From Moesziomyces globuligerus (lineage: Eukaryota; Basidiomycota; Ustilaginomycetes; Ustilaginales; Ustilaginaceae), in NCBI GenBank assembly GCA_030849465.1, contig JARVLF010000012.1, forward strand, positions 1-64,000: DNA of 64,000 nucleotides, written 5' to 3'. The notes under the pieces were generated by a model. It was given only the letters and a program-made list of their open reading frames with translations. It searched no databases and had not been told where the DNA came from. The translations under genes were made by a program, and so were the position numbers. Positions 9,589 to 21,420 of the stretch are shown in pieces. The first letter of the stretch is position 1; each line of letters begins with the position of its first letter.

Positions 9589-9600
9589 GCGGTGATACCA
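9589..9600 (-). promoter_or_regulatory. Candidate primer binding site of the retroelement
   Basis: TGGTATCACCGC lies just inside the proposed 5' LTR, and its first eight bases equal the initiator-Met tRNA primer binding site common in LTR elements. Only those eight bases match well. Confidence 0.35.
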
Positions 9601-10175
9601 CACACACGCAAGTAGTAGCAACGCCCTGCGATTGCTACTGTGAGACGAATGGACTGAAAGACAGTGATACTGACGAATGATAACGACTGAGTGCTGTAAA
9701 GTAAAGTAGAGTGGATGGGGGCCAGCCCCATCACACTTGGTGAGCAGAAGCTCTTAAGTACTGGCCCTCATCAGGAGGGCCAGCGTGTGGCAAGGCGCCG
9801 TCTCGAACGGCCCCAGCCAGCATCTCATTGATGCAGTGAGGTTTCGCCCACCTCCCCGAGCTCGGGCCTCCTCCTGTGCATACCTCCCCCTTTGCACGTT
9901 ATGCTTGCTGCCCCTGGGGCAACAAGCACTCCTCCCCTCCTCCCCTTCGTCTCCAAGTTAGGTCTGACCGTCGTATGACCTGCTCGTGGTTTTCCGGGGT
10001 CGCCGCAGGCCGTTCGTCGAGTGGGCCTCACTCGACGAATTGCCGGCAAAATTCGTCGAGTGGCCTCCACTCGCCGGACCGCGACTTGGCGCGCTCGCAG
10101 CCCAGGCGCCAGGTTTTTTGCCTGCGCCCTCCACACGTGCCCGCGTCGATCAGGGTCTGATCCACGCCTGTAACA
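9601..10175 (-). repeat. 5' LTR of the Ty3/gypsy element (inner boundary approximate)
   Basis: In minus orientation the LTR begins TGTTACAGGCG at 10175, directly after zinc-finger coding sequence. The inner end is uncertain. I placed it at 9601 because TGGTATCACCGC (9600-9589) resembles the initiator-tRNA primer binding site TGGTATCA, but the preceding bases do not end in the usual CA, so the end may lie anywhere between about 9735 and 9601. The LTR contains inverted TTCGTCGAGT motifs at 10013-10079 and a small GGCCCTC..GAGGGCC hairpin near 9765-9783. No second LTR exists here to confirm its limits. Confidence 0.6.
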
Positions 10176-10265
10176 GTGTGCACCCTTGTGCGCCTTGCGC
10201 AGATGGTTTGTGATGTTGGTTGCCGCATAGGAGAGATTGCAGACCGGGCAGGTTGTCTGTGACAT
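10176..10265 (-). pseudogene. Second zinc-finger gene copy, first 30 codons only, cut by the LTR
   Basis: From ATG 10265, thirty codons match the start of the intact zinc-finger gene (MSQTTCPVCNLSYAATN against MSWTTCPVCGLSYAATN; both contain ITNHLRKAH). The match ends at KGAH, where the LTR begins (10175). The rest of this gene copy is absent on the far side of the element, so it cannot make the full protein. GTGTG at 10176-10180 is the candidate 5-bp target-site duplication, but its partner is gone. Confidence 0.85.
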
Positions 10266-10343
10266 GTTGACGGGCTGGGGCTGGTGATGGGCAATGACAG
10301 GTGTGCGCCGCTCTTGCTGTCTACCAGGCCCCCTTTTGTAGCT

Positions 10344-10533
10344 GACCGTCTCTCTGACTGAAGTAGACCGCCTTGATTTTGAAGCGGACCGTCTTCCTGG
10401 GACACTCAGCGCGCCAAGATTCTGAAGTAGACCGTCTTGATTTTTCAAGCGGACCTCCTTGGATTTTTGAACTGGACCGTCTTCCTGGGAAATTCAGCGC
10501 GCCAGAATTTTGAACTGGACCGTCTCTCCTCAG
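10344..10533. repeat. 22-bp tandem array upstream of the zinc-finger gene, copy 2
   Basis: Units beginning GACCGTCTT recur about seven times in front of the truncated second gene copy. Compared with copy 1 there are fewer perfect units, and the longer insert form (CTTCCTGGGAAATTCAGCGC) occurs twice, so unit number and type differ between the duplicates. Confidence 0.8.
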
Positions 10534-10931
10534 GGTGTTGGGGGGAGCACATGCGTCAAAAGTTGGCAAACCTACCAAAGAACAGATCTGGAACCCTAAC
10601 CCAAGCTCACTCAGGAAAATCCAGGTCTCAGGCAGGCGACCCCTGACAGAGTGCTTGTCACCCAAACATGTCAACCCAAACAGCATCCAGCGCACACAGC
10701 ATCCAGCAAAGAAGTGAGCTCATTCTTTTTCGCGGAGGTATCTGTTCACAAGAGCGTTCCACTGTGCCTGTTCCAACGTAGCAACAGCGATGACCCGTAC
10801 AGCCGGTCTGCAAGCCTTGTATTTTTTGCGAGTTGCGGCGCTTGTCACAGCTGGGCAGTCGATGGCGCTGCATTCCAGGACAGCTCACGCTTGGAGACGC
10901 TCGCAAAGCGGCCGGCTTTGTCGCAACGGTC

Positions 10932-10937
10932 TATAAA
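10932..10937 (+). promoter_or_regulatory. Orphan TATA box
   Basis: TATAAAGGGG is a good TATA match. The frame that starts downstream (MQALRPTYKLLAHDG) stops after 20 codons, so no product can be assigned; a spliced short transcript is possible. Confidence 0.3.
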
Positions 10938-11568
10938 GGGGAGCGGTCTTGCTGAATGCAGGCTCTGCGCCCGACCTACAAGCTTCTCGCTCACGACGGC
11001 AGGAAGGTGGACGTGTGATTGAATTATTAGCGAGCTGAAGGACACATGCGCAAGAGAGATCGACGCTGAGATAGGCGATTTGTATGCGTAGACTTTGTCT
11101 TGTCTGTGGAGAAAGGGAGCGGACCGGGTAAATCTTTCCGGCAGGGCAAAACAAACAGGATGATGGCGCACGAGCTAGTGGTGTGCGGGGCGCTGGGCGG
11201 CTTTGGTGGACCGTGCGTGTGGGGAAGGGTTTCCCCTTCACACCGCTCGTTTTTAAGCAGCCGTCCAGTATGGCAAGCGCTCCCGCGCCGCGCCCGCGGC
11301 CTGGCGTGTGCGGGGCGTGTAACCCGCGTTGTAGTGTGGGCAGTGCCCATCCGGGGCTCGCGGCAGGCTGCGGTAGTTTGGCGGGCGGCAGTGCTCATTC
11401 CTCGAGAAACGCCTTTGTCATCTCCGGCTTTTCCAGCCCGAACTTATGCCGTCCGAGGTCATGAGACCGCATAGAAGTTTTCCCCCGTGCTTCATGCTAG
11501 GCTCGCTCATGCGGCTCGAGCGCGGAAGAGCCTGCGAGAGGAGGTTGGCTGCTGTTTGTCCGGCTGAA

Positions 11569-11574
11569 TATATA
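11569..11574 (+). promoter_or_regulatory. TATA box of the serine hydrolase gene
   Basis: GAATATATACATG lies about 90 bp upstream of the ATG at 11662. Confidence 0.55.
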
Positions 11575-11661
11575 CATGCCCGTCCCAGTGAATGATGGCT
11601 CCCGATCACCTCCACGCATCAAACACGGCCATCACTATCGAATTGCCAATACTCTGCCACC

Positions 11662-13028
11662 ATGTCGATGCAAGACACTGTCCAGAAGGTGCTCGATGCT
11701 GCCACTGCTGACCTCTCGCAGCCCAATGCGGTTCCGGGAGCGGTCATGTACATTGCCGACAAGTCGGGCAAGGAAGTCGCCTGGGCTTCGGCTGGTGTGA
11801 GGCAAGCCGGCAAGTCGGCGCCCATGACCAAGGACTCGGTCTTTTGGGTCGCCAGCTGCACCAAGCTCGTCACGGCCATCGCCTGCCTCCAGCTGGTGGA
11901 GCAGGGCAAGATCAGCCTCCAGGACCCGGTCACCAAGCACGTGCCCGAGTTCGAGGGCGTGACCATGATCGACGGCTCCAAGCCCAAGAGCGTGCCCACG
12001 GTCTGGAACTGCCTGACGCACACCTGTGGTCTTGGCTACCCGTTCTTCAATCACGGACTCAAAGACCTCGAGGCCAAGAAGGGAAGGAAGGTGATTGACA
12101 GCTTCGATGCGTCCAAGCAGAGCATCATGGGGCCGTACGTCACCGAGCCTGGCTCCGAGTGGGAATACGGTGTCGGCATCGACTGGGCCGGTCAAGTGGT
12201 GGAGAAGGCCTCGGGCCTTTCGCTGAACGACTACTTCCAGCAGCACATCTTTAAGCCGCTTGGCATCAAGAGCGCCAGCTTCTTGCCCGTCGAGGCGGGC
12301 CTGTCGGACAAGCTCGTCGGTTCGCACTTCCGGAACCCGGAGGGCGTCATTTCGGCCAATGAGCACTGGATGCAGGCGGACGAGTCCAAGATCCAAGTTC
12401 ACTATGGCGGTGCCGGACTTTGGGCCAACGCAGCTGAGTATTGTCAGATCCTCGTTGCGCTGCTGAATGGAGGTACGCATCCTGTCAGTGGCGGCAAGAT
12501 CCTGACGCAGGCGAGCGTGGATGAGCTGGTCAAGGATCAGCTTTCGGACAAACTCGCCGGCGACATGGACCGCGAGTTCCCCAACACGGATCCCACCATC
12601 TCCAACTGGTTCGAGGGCTGCACGGTCAAGGGCGTGCCCAAGAACTGGGCTCTCGGTGGACTCCGTCTGAGCGTCGAACATCCGATGTTCAAGCGAAGCG
12701 AAAAGGTAAGTAGCCTGAACTACCGTTGTTCAAGTGCACAGGTACTGACATGCCCTCTTGACTTGTCTTGCCATGATAGTCGCTCTTCTGGTGTGGAATC
12801 CAGAACAGTTACTGTAAGTAAAAAGCTCCTCGCTATCATCACTAGAGTGTCAAGCACGAGACTCACACCTTGGATCGGCTTCGTCCTCGCTTTCCGACAG
12901 GGTGGTGCGACTTCAAGGACGGCACATGTGGTATGGTGCAGTCGCAGATCGGACCTTTCCTCGACATGGGCACCTTGGGCATCCTCGCTCAGATCGAGCC
13001 TCAGGTGCATGCCGCCTACGCTTCCTGA
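11662..13028 (+). CDS. Beta-lactamase-fold serine hydrolase (class C / EstB-like), three exons
   Basis: Exons are 11662-12705, 12780-12813 and 12901-13028, giving 401 aa. Both introns start GTAAG/GTAAGT and end AG (74 and 87 bp). The join at codon level is clean: phase 0, then a split TGG. Spliced exons 2 and 3 encode SLFWCGIQNSYWWCDFKDG and a C-terminus with GMVQSQIGPF. The SxxK nucleophile motif is SCTK within VFWVASCTKLVTA (about residues 65-68), and YGVG follows near residue 170 at the usual Tyr motif position. No signal peptide is seen, so it is probably cytosolic. Fungal members of this family act as esterases, lactonases or transesterases; the substrate cannot be read from sequence. 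Reading straight through the first intron would give a wrong tail. Confidence 0.88.
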
Positions 13029-13295
13029 GGTGCAAAGTATGCCGTTCCACACCGCCACACACGCCCGGCCTCGACATGAACACGGTTTTTATTCGTAATC
13101 AGGATCACGCACGCAACGATGAAAGTTCACAATCTGAGAATCGCTCCAAGTCTGTGCAGATGAACCAAGGACCATTCATGGGACCATTCACCGGACCATT
13201 CACGGCAAGGTGAAAACCAGGGGCAAGATTACTGAGCATTACTACGTTTTTGTCACACGAGAAGGAGGACAATAAGAACCATCATCTACAGGTGA

Positions 13296-15623
<2,328 letters not shown>

Positions 15624-15695
15624 TCACCACACGGAAAGCCTGTATGGAATTTTTAGGTGGCTGTATGGAGACAGGTTGAGAAGAAGACGAACGTG

Positions 15696-15702
15696 TATAT
15701 AT
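15696..15702 (-). promoter_or_regulatory. TATA box of the catalase-peroxidase gene
   Basis: ATATATA on the minus strand lies about 160 bp upstream of the ATG at 15536. Confidence 0.45.
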
Positions 15703-16749
15703 GGGAGGGTGGCGGCGACTCGAGGCGAGCGCAGAAAGAGCCGGCTGTGGCGGACCGCGCGGTGGCTGAGGCTAGCAGGCGTGAGGGCGAGCTGAGCCTG
15801 CGAGCTGAGCCGCGGGGAAAGTGGCGAGACGGCTGAGAGCCATCGGGTTGCAAATGCGCGCAGGGAGACTGGCGCGGCGTAGGCCGACGACGAATTGGTG
15901 GTCGGTGCACGGCACGGCGTGGAGCGGCGCGCATCCACTTGGGCCGAGCGCAGCGTGCAGCACGGCGAGATGACGTTGGAATTTACTCGGGCGACCTGCA
16001 GTAAGCGCGCGCGCGCGAGAGCGGGTGGCGACTCAGCGGAGCTGTTGTCTGAAAGCTGCCACCTCCCGACCTTCAAGGTTGCGCAGCCTGCAGATGCTGT
16101 ATTCGAGCCGGACCGGCACTGCACCTGTGCACCTGTGCACCTGCACCCTGGCAAATCGAAGCGAATCGAAGGCTAGTCGGTGCAGCACATGCAAGTTGAA
16201 ATCAGAACGCCGTGACACGCCAGCAACCGCTCGCCTCGACCGCCTTTTCCGTGAGAGGCCATGGCCACCGTGGTCACGCGTCGTCTGCAGAGTCAGCCGA
16301 AACTCAGCACGACCTTTGATCCACAGAGGCCCAAGCCCGGCTGGAGAAAATCGCAAGCATCTCGCCACCCCGACTCGTTCCGGTAATCGGCCGACAAAGC
16401 GGAACGCCGTCCAAACCGGAACGCCGTCCAAACCGGAACGCCGTGTCGAACTCCTCTCTCGTAATCCGAGCTTCTTGGCTTGTTGCCACACTGCCCAGCC
16501 AACCGCACTCGGCGATCCACCGCGCATTCTGCAGCGAGCAGTCTCAACATCGATGCATGGATCGGCCTAACATCGTCACAGCAAAACCCGTCATCAGCTT
16601 CACCAACCTCAAACTCGATGAAACGAACCGCATGCCCAAACCAGAAGCATCGCTCGCCAATGGGCAGCATCACGATATTCCAGAACCATACCATTGAAAC
16701 ACGAATAAACAAGCTAGGAGTGAAGAGACGGTACGAAGCATAGGGGGAT
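15703..16749. other. Intergenic between the catalase-peroxidase and aldehyde dehydrogenase genes
   Basis: No supported gene. It contains ACCTGTGC direct repeats near 16121-16142 and a 17-bp tandem repeat at 16400-16444. Confidence 0.6.
16400..16444. repeat. 17-bp tandem repeat, 2.6 copies
   Basis: CGGAACGCCGTCCAAAC is present twice and followed by an 11-base partial third copy. All copies are identical, so the expansion is recent. Confidence 0.85.
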
Positions 16750-18195
16750 TCACTTGGGGAGCCAGATCGCCTGGACCTGGCAGTAAGCAGCGAGACCGGC
16801 CGTGCCGTGCTCGGCGCCGATGCCGGAGCTCTTCATGCCGCCGAAGGGAACCGCAGGGTGATGACGGACCATGGTCTCGCACCACACGGTGCCGCTCTCG
16901 ACCTGGCGAGCGATGCGCTCCACAGCCGCCTTGTCCGAGCCCCACACGGTAGCACCGAGACCCCACTGCGAGTCGTTGACGCGCTTCATAAGGTCCGCCT
17001 CGTCCTTCCACTTGAGCAGCGGCACAATGGGGCCGAAAGGCTCCTCCTGCACCAGCTTGCTGTCCTCGGGCGGGTTGTCGACAATGCTGAGCGGGAAGAA
17101 GTAGCCGGGCTTCTTCTCCACCTCGCCACCCGAGATGAAGTCGAACTTCTTGTTCTTCGACTCCTCAAAGAACTCGGCGACCTTGTTGTACTGCATCTTG
17201 TTGTTGATGGGGCCAAACATGACGCCCTCCTCGTTACCGGGGCCCACCTTGAAGTTCTGGACCACCTGTGCGAGCGTGGCCTTGAACTCCTCGTAGATGT
17301 CCTCGTGCACGTAGATGCGCTTGGCGGCGATGCAGACCTGACCCGAGTTGAAGAAGGCGCTGAGCAGCACGTTCTGGGCTGCGGCGGCCATGTCCGACTG
17401 CTGCGGGAGGACGATGCAAGGGTCGTTGCCGCCAAGCTCGAGGGTGAAGCGCTTGAGCGTGGCGGAGCAGCTTTTTGCGACGAGGCGGCCCGTGACGGTG
17501 CTGCCGGTGAACGAGATCTTCTGGATGCGCGGGTGCTCGGTGATCCAAGGGCCCAGGTTGTCATCGCCGACGACGATCTGGACGACACCGGGAGGGAAGA
17601 TCTTCTGGGCAGCCTCGATGATGCGAATGTCGCAGAGAGGAGTGAAGGGCGAGGGCTTGATGATGATGCAGTTGCCGGTGATGATGGCCTGCGTCACCTT
17701 CCAGAGCATGAGGAGCACGGGGAAGTTCCAGGGGACGATGCCGGCGCAGACGCCGAGGGGCAGGTAGCGCTCGATAGCACGGTGGGTGTCGTCCTCGAAC
17801 TTGACCTTCTCGTCGAGACGGACCTTGCCGAGCTCGGTAAACCAAGGGAGGATGCTCTCGCACTCGTGCTGAGCAAACATGATCGACTTGCCCTGCTCTG
17901 CGGTGAGCAGCTTGACGAGCTCAGGGGTGATGGCCTTGAACTCCTCACCGTACTGCTCGAGGAGCTTGGCACGCTCGTCCCACGAGGTCTTGGACCAGGC
18001 GGGGAAGGCGGCGTGGGCAGCGTCGACGGCCTGGTCGACGGTCTCGCGAGTGGCGATGGGGACCTGGGCAATCACCTTTTCGGTGGCAGGGTCGATGACA
18101 TCGAGCATCTTTGCGCCCTTGGCATCGACGGACTTGCCGTTGATGACATGGGAGAAGGGCGCATCGAGGAGCTTGGAGGCAACACCGACAGTCAT
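16750..18195 (-). CDS. NAD(P)-dependent aldehyde dehydrogenase
   Basis: The 481-aa single-exon product is of usual length. It oxidises an aldehyde to the acid with NAD(P)+. The cofactor-site Asn is in VPWNFPVL (about 159), the Lys in IIIKPSPFTP (about 180), the general base Glu in LELGGNDP (about 254) and the catalytic Cys in SGQVCIAAKR (about 287). The C-terminus has EEPFGPIVP and the usual GGMKSSGIGAEHG. No targeting signal is seen. The substrate is not determined; related basidiomycete enzymes act on small aliphatic or indole aldehydes. It lies in the same orientation as the catalase-peroxidase gene, 1.2 kb upstream of it, with its own TATA box. Confidence 0.95.
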   Translation of the reverse strand: MTVGVASKLLDAPFSHVINGKSVDAKGAKMLDVIDPATEKVIAQVPIATRETVDQAVDAAHAAFPAWSKTSWDERAKLLEQYGEEFKAITPELVKLLTAEQGKSIMFAQHECESILPWFTELGKVRLDEKVKFEDDTHRAIERYLPLGVCAGIVPWNFPVLLMLWKVTQAIITGNCIIIKPSPFTPLCDIRIIEAAQKIFPPGVVQIVVGDDNLGPWITEHPRIQKISFTGSTVTGRLVAKSCSATLKRFTLELGGNDPCIVLPQQSDMAAAAQNVLLSAFFNSGQVCIAAKRIYVHEDIYEEFKATLAQVVQNFKVGPGNEEGVMFGPINNKMQYNKVAEFFEESKNKKFDFISGGEVEKKPGYFFPLSIVDNPPEDSKLVQEEPFGPIVPLLKWKDEADLMKRVNDSQWGLGATVWGSDKAAVERIARQVESGTVWCETMVRHHPAVPFGGMKSSGIGAEHGTAGLAAYCQVQAIWLPK

Positions 18196-18277
18196 GATGG
18201 ATGGGATCTAGCGTAGATGGATGACAGAATGTGGGGGGTTTGGAGGCAAAGAGAGTGGAAGTCGGGATGTATAGCTC

Positions 18278-18283
18278 TATATA
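18278..18283 (-). promoter_or_regulatory. TATA box of the aldehyde dehydrogenase gene
   Basis: TATATA lies 83 bp upstream of the ATG at 18195. Confidence 0.5.
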
Positions 18284-19303
18284 CGGTCTTTGAGAGAGCT
18301 CCGAGAGAGCACAATGGTCTGCAGCACTGCGGTTGAGGCAGATGCCAGCCGTCTGAGCCAGCTCGCTCGGACAGGAGCCGAGGATGCTGGTCGAGCTCGA
18401 GGCAGAGAAGGCGGCAGAAGTCCAGTACGGCGAAACCAGCAGGTCGGGAGCAGTGTGAGTGTTCCTGATTGGCAGTGCGGAGCCACCGAATCCGCGCACG
18501 GGTCAAGTGCCAGGGGCGCGGACGAAGACTGTGATTTCAGCGGGGGTGGAGGCCGAAAAAGAAAGCAAGTTGACACGTCTGGCGCCCTTGCTCTCCCCGG
18601 CCGTCTGTTCCGGGAGAAATCAGCGGTAGAATCAACACTTTTTTCGCGGAGGCGAGCCGCCCGCAGCGGTTGCCACCCTCACCCGACGAACTGCCCCGCC
18701 TGGTCTGGACGATGGAATACGTGCAAGCATGCTACAGTACAGTACAGTATCGTGACCGACCTAGAGCACGGGGCTGCGCATGTGGTGATGCGCCGAGCCC
18801 AGACCCGACTCGGTGGTGCACTTTTGCAAAGACGGGGTATCCTTGCCACCCCAGGCTGCGCTGAATCGAGTGTAAAAACGCGGCCACGCCCCCGTCACCT
18901 CGGCTAGAGTGACACACCTCCGAACGCCCAACGCAGACCAACACTCACCTGCCACCTCGCCTCGTGCCCCATCAGGCTGCAGTGTGCAGTGTGACATGCT
19001 GCTTCCACTCTGGCCTTGGCTTCCACGCAGATGGATCTAGAGTCGCACATGTGATCCGACAACGAATCAAGCACGGATAAGGCGGACCAATCTCTAGAAC
19101 TCTCACATAGACGCAGGCAGCTGCCACCACTCTTCACGTTCTCATTCTCACATCCCGACATCCCGGCGACGGAACCAGTCATGTCCGCCCGCGGCTTACT
19201 GTAGCTGTAAAAGATGCGATGAAGAGACACCAGCAATCGAGATTGGACTTGAGCAGTAAAGGTGAAATGGAGCAAAGCCAGTGACGTGACAGTATTCAGC
19301 AAA
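18284..19303. other. Intergenic, about 1 kb
   Basis: No supported gene. A run of overlapping TACAGTA motifs occurs at 18732-18749. Confidence 0.6.
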
Positions 19304-19790
19304 GTGGTAGGCCTGATGTGGTCCCGGTCGATGACCGATCAACAATGGCTCCGATCGGTCTCACAAACGCTGATATCCCCAGGAGAACCACTAGACCGAG
19401 TGTGAGGATGAACAGAGCTGGGACCAACAGAATGTACAAGGAGTGTGAGAGATTCGGCGACGGCTTGGTAAGCGATGTCGAAAGACTTGTAGATGATGAA
19501 GACGAAGAGACCCGCGATGTAGGCGCGAGATCGAGGTCGAGAGTGATCTCGAGGTCCCGCGGCTGCGTCCAGGTGCTGACCAGCGAACAGCTCGGACTTG
19601 ACACGGGAGATAGAGCCCCAGCAGAAGAATGAGGTAGAAGCAGGCGATCACAAGATCTTGAGGCGCACCTGGTAGAGCGCCAGACCGACACTAGCGAGCG
19701 GGACGCCGAGCTGCAGAATGCGAATCCACACGCTGGCGCTAGGCTTCACTCGATCCAGCACCACTTTAGCACACAGGTCACCACTCGAGC
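19304..19790 (-). pseudogene. Decayed multi-span membrane protein relic (or unresolved multi-exon gene)
   Basis: On the minus strand, hydrophobic segments follow one another but in different frames: VWIRILQLGVPLASVGLAL, then LVIACFYLILLLGLYL, then YIAGLFVFIIYKSFDIAYQ, then ILLVPALFILTLGLVVLLG, ending at a stop at 19304-19306. Tiny frame shifts separate them and there is no ATG before the first one. I found no convincing intron borders. The order and spacing of spans look like a 7TM-type or other multi-span fungal membrane protein that has lost its start and gained indels. I do not recognise the family. It lies just downstream of the lipase gene on the same strand. Confidence 0.4.
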
Positions 19791-19924
19791 AGGTAACAAC
19801 GCAGGACTCTTGGATTGGACCAGGCTAGAGTCGGGACGCCGGAAGAGCCGACGTCACGCGGGACCCTGCCGGTCCATTGGGGCGGTGACAGTACAAAAGA
19901 CGAAGCACGGACGCGCAGGCTCGA

Positions 19925-21313
19925 TCAAGGCGTGATCGAGCCGTAGGGCTTGCCGAAGGGACTCTGCTTGCCTTGGAGGCTGCGGAGCTGGTTGGCCAGG
20001 TCGGCGCCGAGCACCTCCTGCGCAGAGGGCGTGGTGACGCCGGCGATGGCAGGAATAGGCGTGCCGCAGACCACCTTGGGCGTGGTGCCGTCGAACGCCT
20101 GCTTGATGAACCACAAGCTCGGCACCAGCCCAAAGATCTCGGCCGTCAAATGCTCCGCGATCGGATACGGCGAAAAGTTGATGTTGGCGCCCTTGGCGCA
20201 CTGCTCCCGAACGTACGCCGCCGCTGGCGCGTAGGGCACGATCTCGTCGGGCACCGCATGCCAGATGAAGCGCGGGAACTTGGGCACCGCAACCGGGTAG
20301 CTTGCCTCGGCCTGGACCAAGGTCTCCTCCCTAAGAATGCCCGAGATGGGCTCCTCGTTGAGCAGGTTGGTGTCGTTGACCAACGTGAAGACGTCCAGGA
20401 ACGGGTAGCTGGTCACCACCTGCGGCAGACAGAATCCACGGCTGCGGATCTGGTTGAGCGTCTGCAGACCCTTGGCATTCAGACGCGGTCGAATGTACGC
20501 CTCCACGTCCGGGTGCGCCAGAGCGATGCCCGACACGCCCGCGATGGCAAAACCAGCAAAGGGGCCCTTGTTCAGGAATTGGAACGTCGATCGGGTGCTC
20601 ACAGGCGTTCCGCCGTGCGAAGCGCCCACAATGTTGAGCTCAGGCGCGTACGAGCCGGCAAGGCTGATGGCCCAGACGGTGGCGTGGGCGCCTCCACTGT
20701 AGCCTTCGAGCGCAACCTTGCTGTCGCCGGGCAGGTTCTGATAGTTCTTGAGCGCCCGGATTCCATCCAGGATGGCCATGCCCTCTTCGTATCCAGCAAT
20801 GAAGGCAGCCTTGTAGCCTTCGTGGTCGGACGAGACGACGTAGTAGCCCTGCTGCAGCGCCCAGCCGATGATGATGGGCGTGTCCAGCACCGTGGTCGCC
20901 TTGTTGGGCTGGTCGAGACCCGTGAGGTAGCTGTAGCTCGGAGCGCAGTCGAGCGCCGTCGAGTCCTCGTACACCTGGTACGAGAAGATCTTGGGAGGCG
21001 ACGCGGGCTTGGCAGGGATCCACACGGTCGCAACATCGGCCACGGCTTCCTTCTGCGTGTTGGTGGTGCGGTACTGCAGCTGGTACGATTCGGCCTTGTT
21101 GGCGTTGCCGATGTCAGTGGGCACCTTGCGCGACTTGATCACCTGGCCGTTGCCGAATGTGCCGATGTTGGATGGCGTCGTGTAAAACTCGGGGTCATCG
21201 TACGGATTCGGCAACGCTGCCCTACGCTCGAGCGTCTCGGCAGGAAAGGGGACGGCAAGCACGGCCGTAGCTGCTGCCAACAGCGAGGCGATGGAACGCA
21301 GGGATACTCGCAT
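19925..21313 (-). CDS. Secreted lipase of the CAL-A (LIP, PF03583-type) family
   Basis: The start is ATG 21313, not the longer open frame, because a signal peptide (MRVSLRSIASLLAAATAVLA) begins there and a TATATAA lies about 100 bp upstream. The product has 462 aa. A short propeptide ends at LERR, a Kex2-like site, and the mature start is AALPNPYDD. The catalytic Ser is in EGYSGGAHA (about 204), the Asp in HAVPDEIVPY and the His in IAEHLTAEIFG. From memory it resembles lipase A of Moesziomyces antarcticus over its whole length, with many substitutions, so this is an orthologue from a related species. It should hydrolyse triacylglycerols outside the cell. The C-terminus (SPFGKPYGSITP) is intact. 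Confidence 0.95.
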   Translation of the reverse strand: MRVSLRSIASLLAAATAVLAVPFPAETLERRAALPNPYDDPEFYTTPSNIGTFGNGQVIKSRKVPTDIGNANKAESYQLQYRTTNTQKEAVADVATVWIPAKPASPPKIFSYQVYEDSTALDCAPSYSYLTGLDQPNKATTVLDTPIIIGWALQQGYYVVSSDHEGYKAAFIAGYEEGMAILDGIRALKNYQNLPGDSKVALEGYSGGAHATVWAISLAGSYAPELNIVGASHGGTPVSTRSTFQFLNKGPFAGFAIAGVSGIALAHPDVEAYIRPRLNAKGLQTLNQIRSRGFCLPQVVTSYPFLDVFTLVNDTNLLNEEPISGILREETLVQAEASYPVAVPKFPRFIWHAVPDEIVPYAPAAAYVREQCAKGANINFSPYPIAEHLTAEIFGLVPSLWFIKQAFDGTTPKVVCGTPIPAIAGVTTPSAQEVLGADLANQLRSLQGKQSPFGKPYGSITP

Positions 21314-21413
21314 CTTGAAAGGCGACCGTATCCGGAGTATGGAGAAGAGGAGGAGCGGAGGCAAGAGACAACCAGGTTGAAAAGGCCAGAAGGAAGGGAG
21401 GGGCCGTGCCAGG

Positions 21414-21420
21414 TTATATA
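21414..21420 (-). promoter_or_regulatory. TATA box of the lipase gene
   Basis: TATATAA on the minus strand lies about 100 bp upstream of ATG 21313. It supports the shorter protein start. Confidence 0.55.

Larger units (their letters stand above)
3936..10175 (-). mobile_element. Ty3/gypsy chromovirus-type LTR retrotransposon, truncated at its 3' end
   Basis: In minus orientation the order is 5' LTR, leader, gag, pol (protease, RT, RNase H, integrase, chromodomain). RT before integrase and a C-terminal chromodomain define a chromovirus (Metaviridae-type) element. The LTR begins TGTTACAGG at 10175 and interrupts codon 30/31 of a zinc-finger gene copy. The 3' end is missing: sequence breaks inside the chromodomain at 3936 with no polypurine tract or 3' LTR. 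Defects are this truncation, a frameshift near 4048-4055 and an RT active-site YLDN in place of YLDD. The element cannot be autonomous as it stands, though most of it is open, so it looks fairly young. Confidence 0.9.
10176..10602. repeat. Duplicated zinc-finger 5' block, copy B
   Basis: This is the counterpart of 3470-3935: start of the gene, leader, 22-bp array and the telomere-like AACCCTAACCC at 10592-10602. Beyond 10602 the sequence continues into unique DNA with no retroelement. Confidence 0.8.
10603..11661. other. Intergenic, no supported gene
   Basis: About 1.06 kb separates the subtelomeric mosaic from the first metabolic gene. The only signals seen are a TATAAA at 10932-10937 with no convincing gene after it and a TATATA at 11569-11574 belonging to the serine hydrolase gene. 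Confidence 0.6.

Noticed and set aside
9197..9607. Upstream extension of gag into the leader
   Set aside because: It contains palindromic leader repeats and lacks a good start; ATG 9196 has a strong context.
12706..13098. Read-through C-terminus of the serine hydrolase
   Set aside because: Clean GT-AG introns restore a family-like C-terminus, so the read-through frame is intronic.
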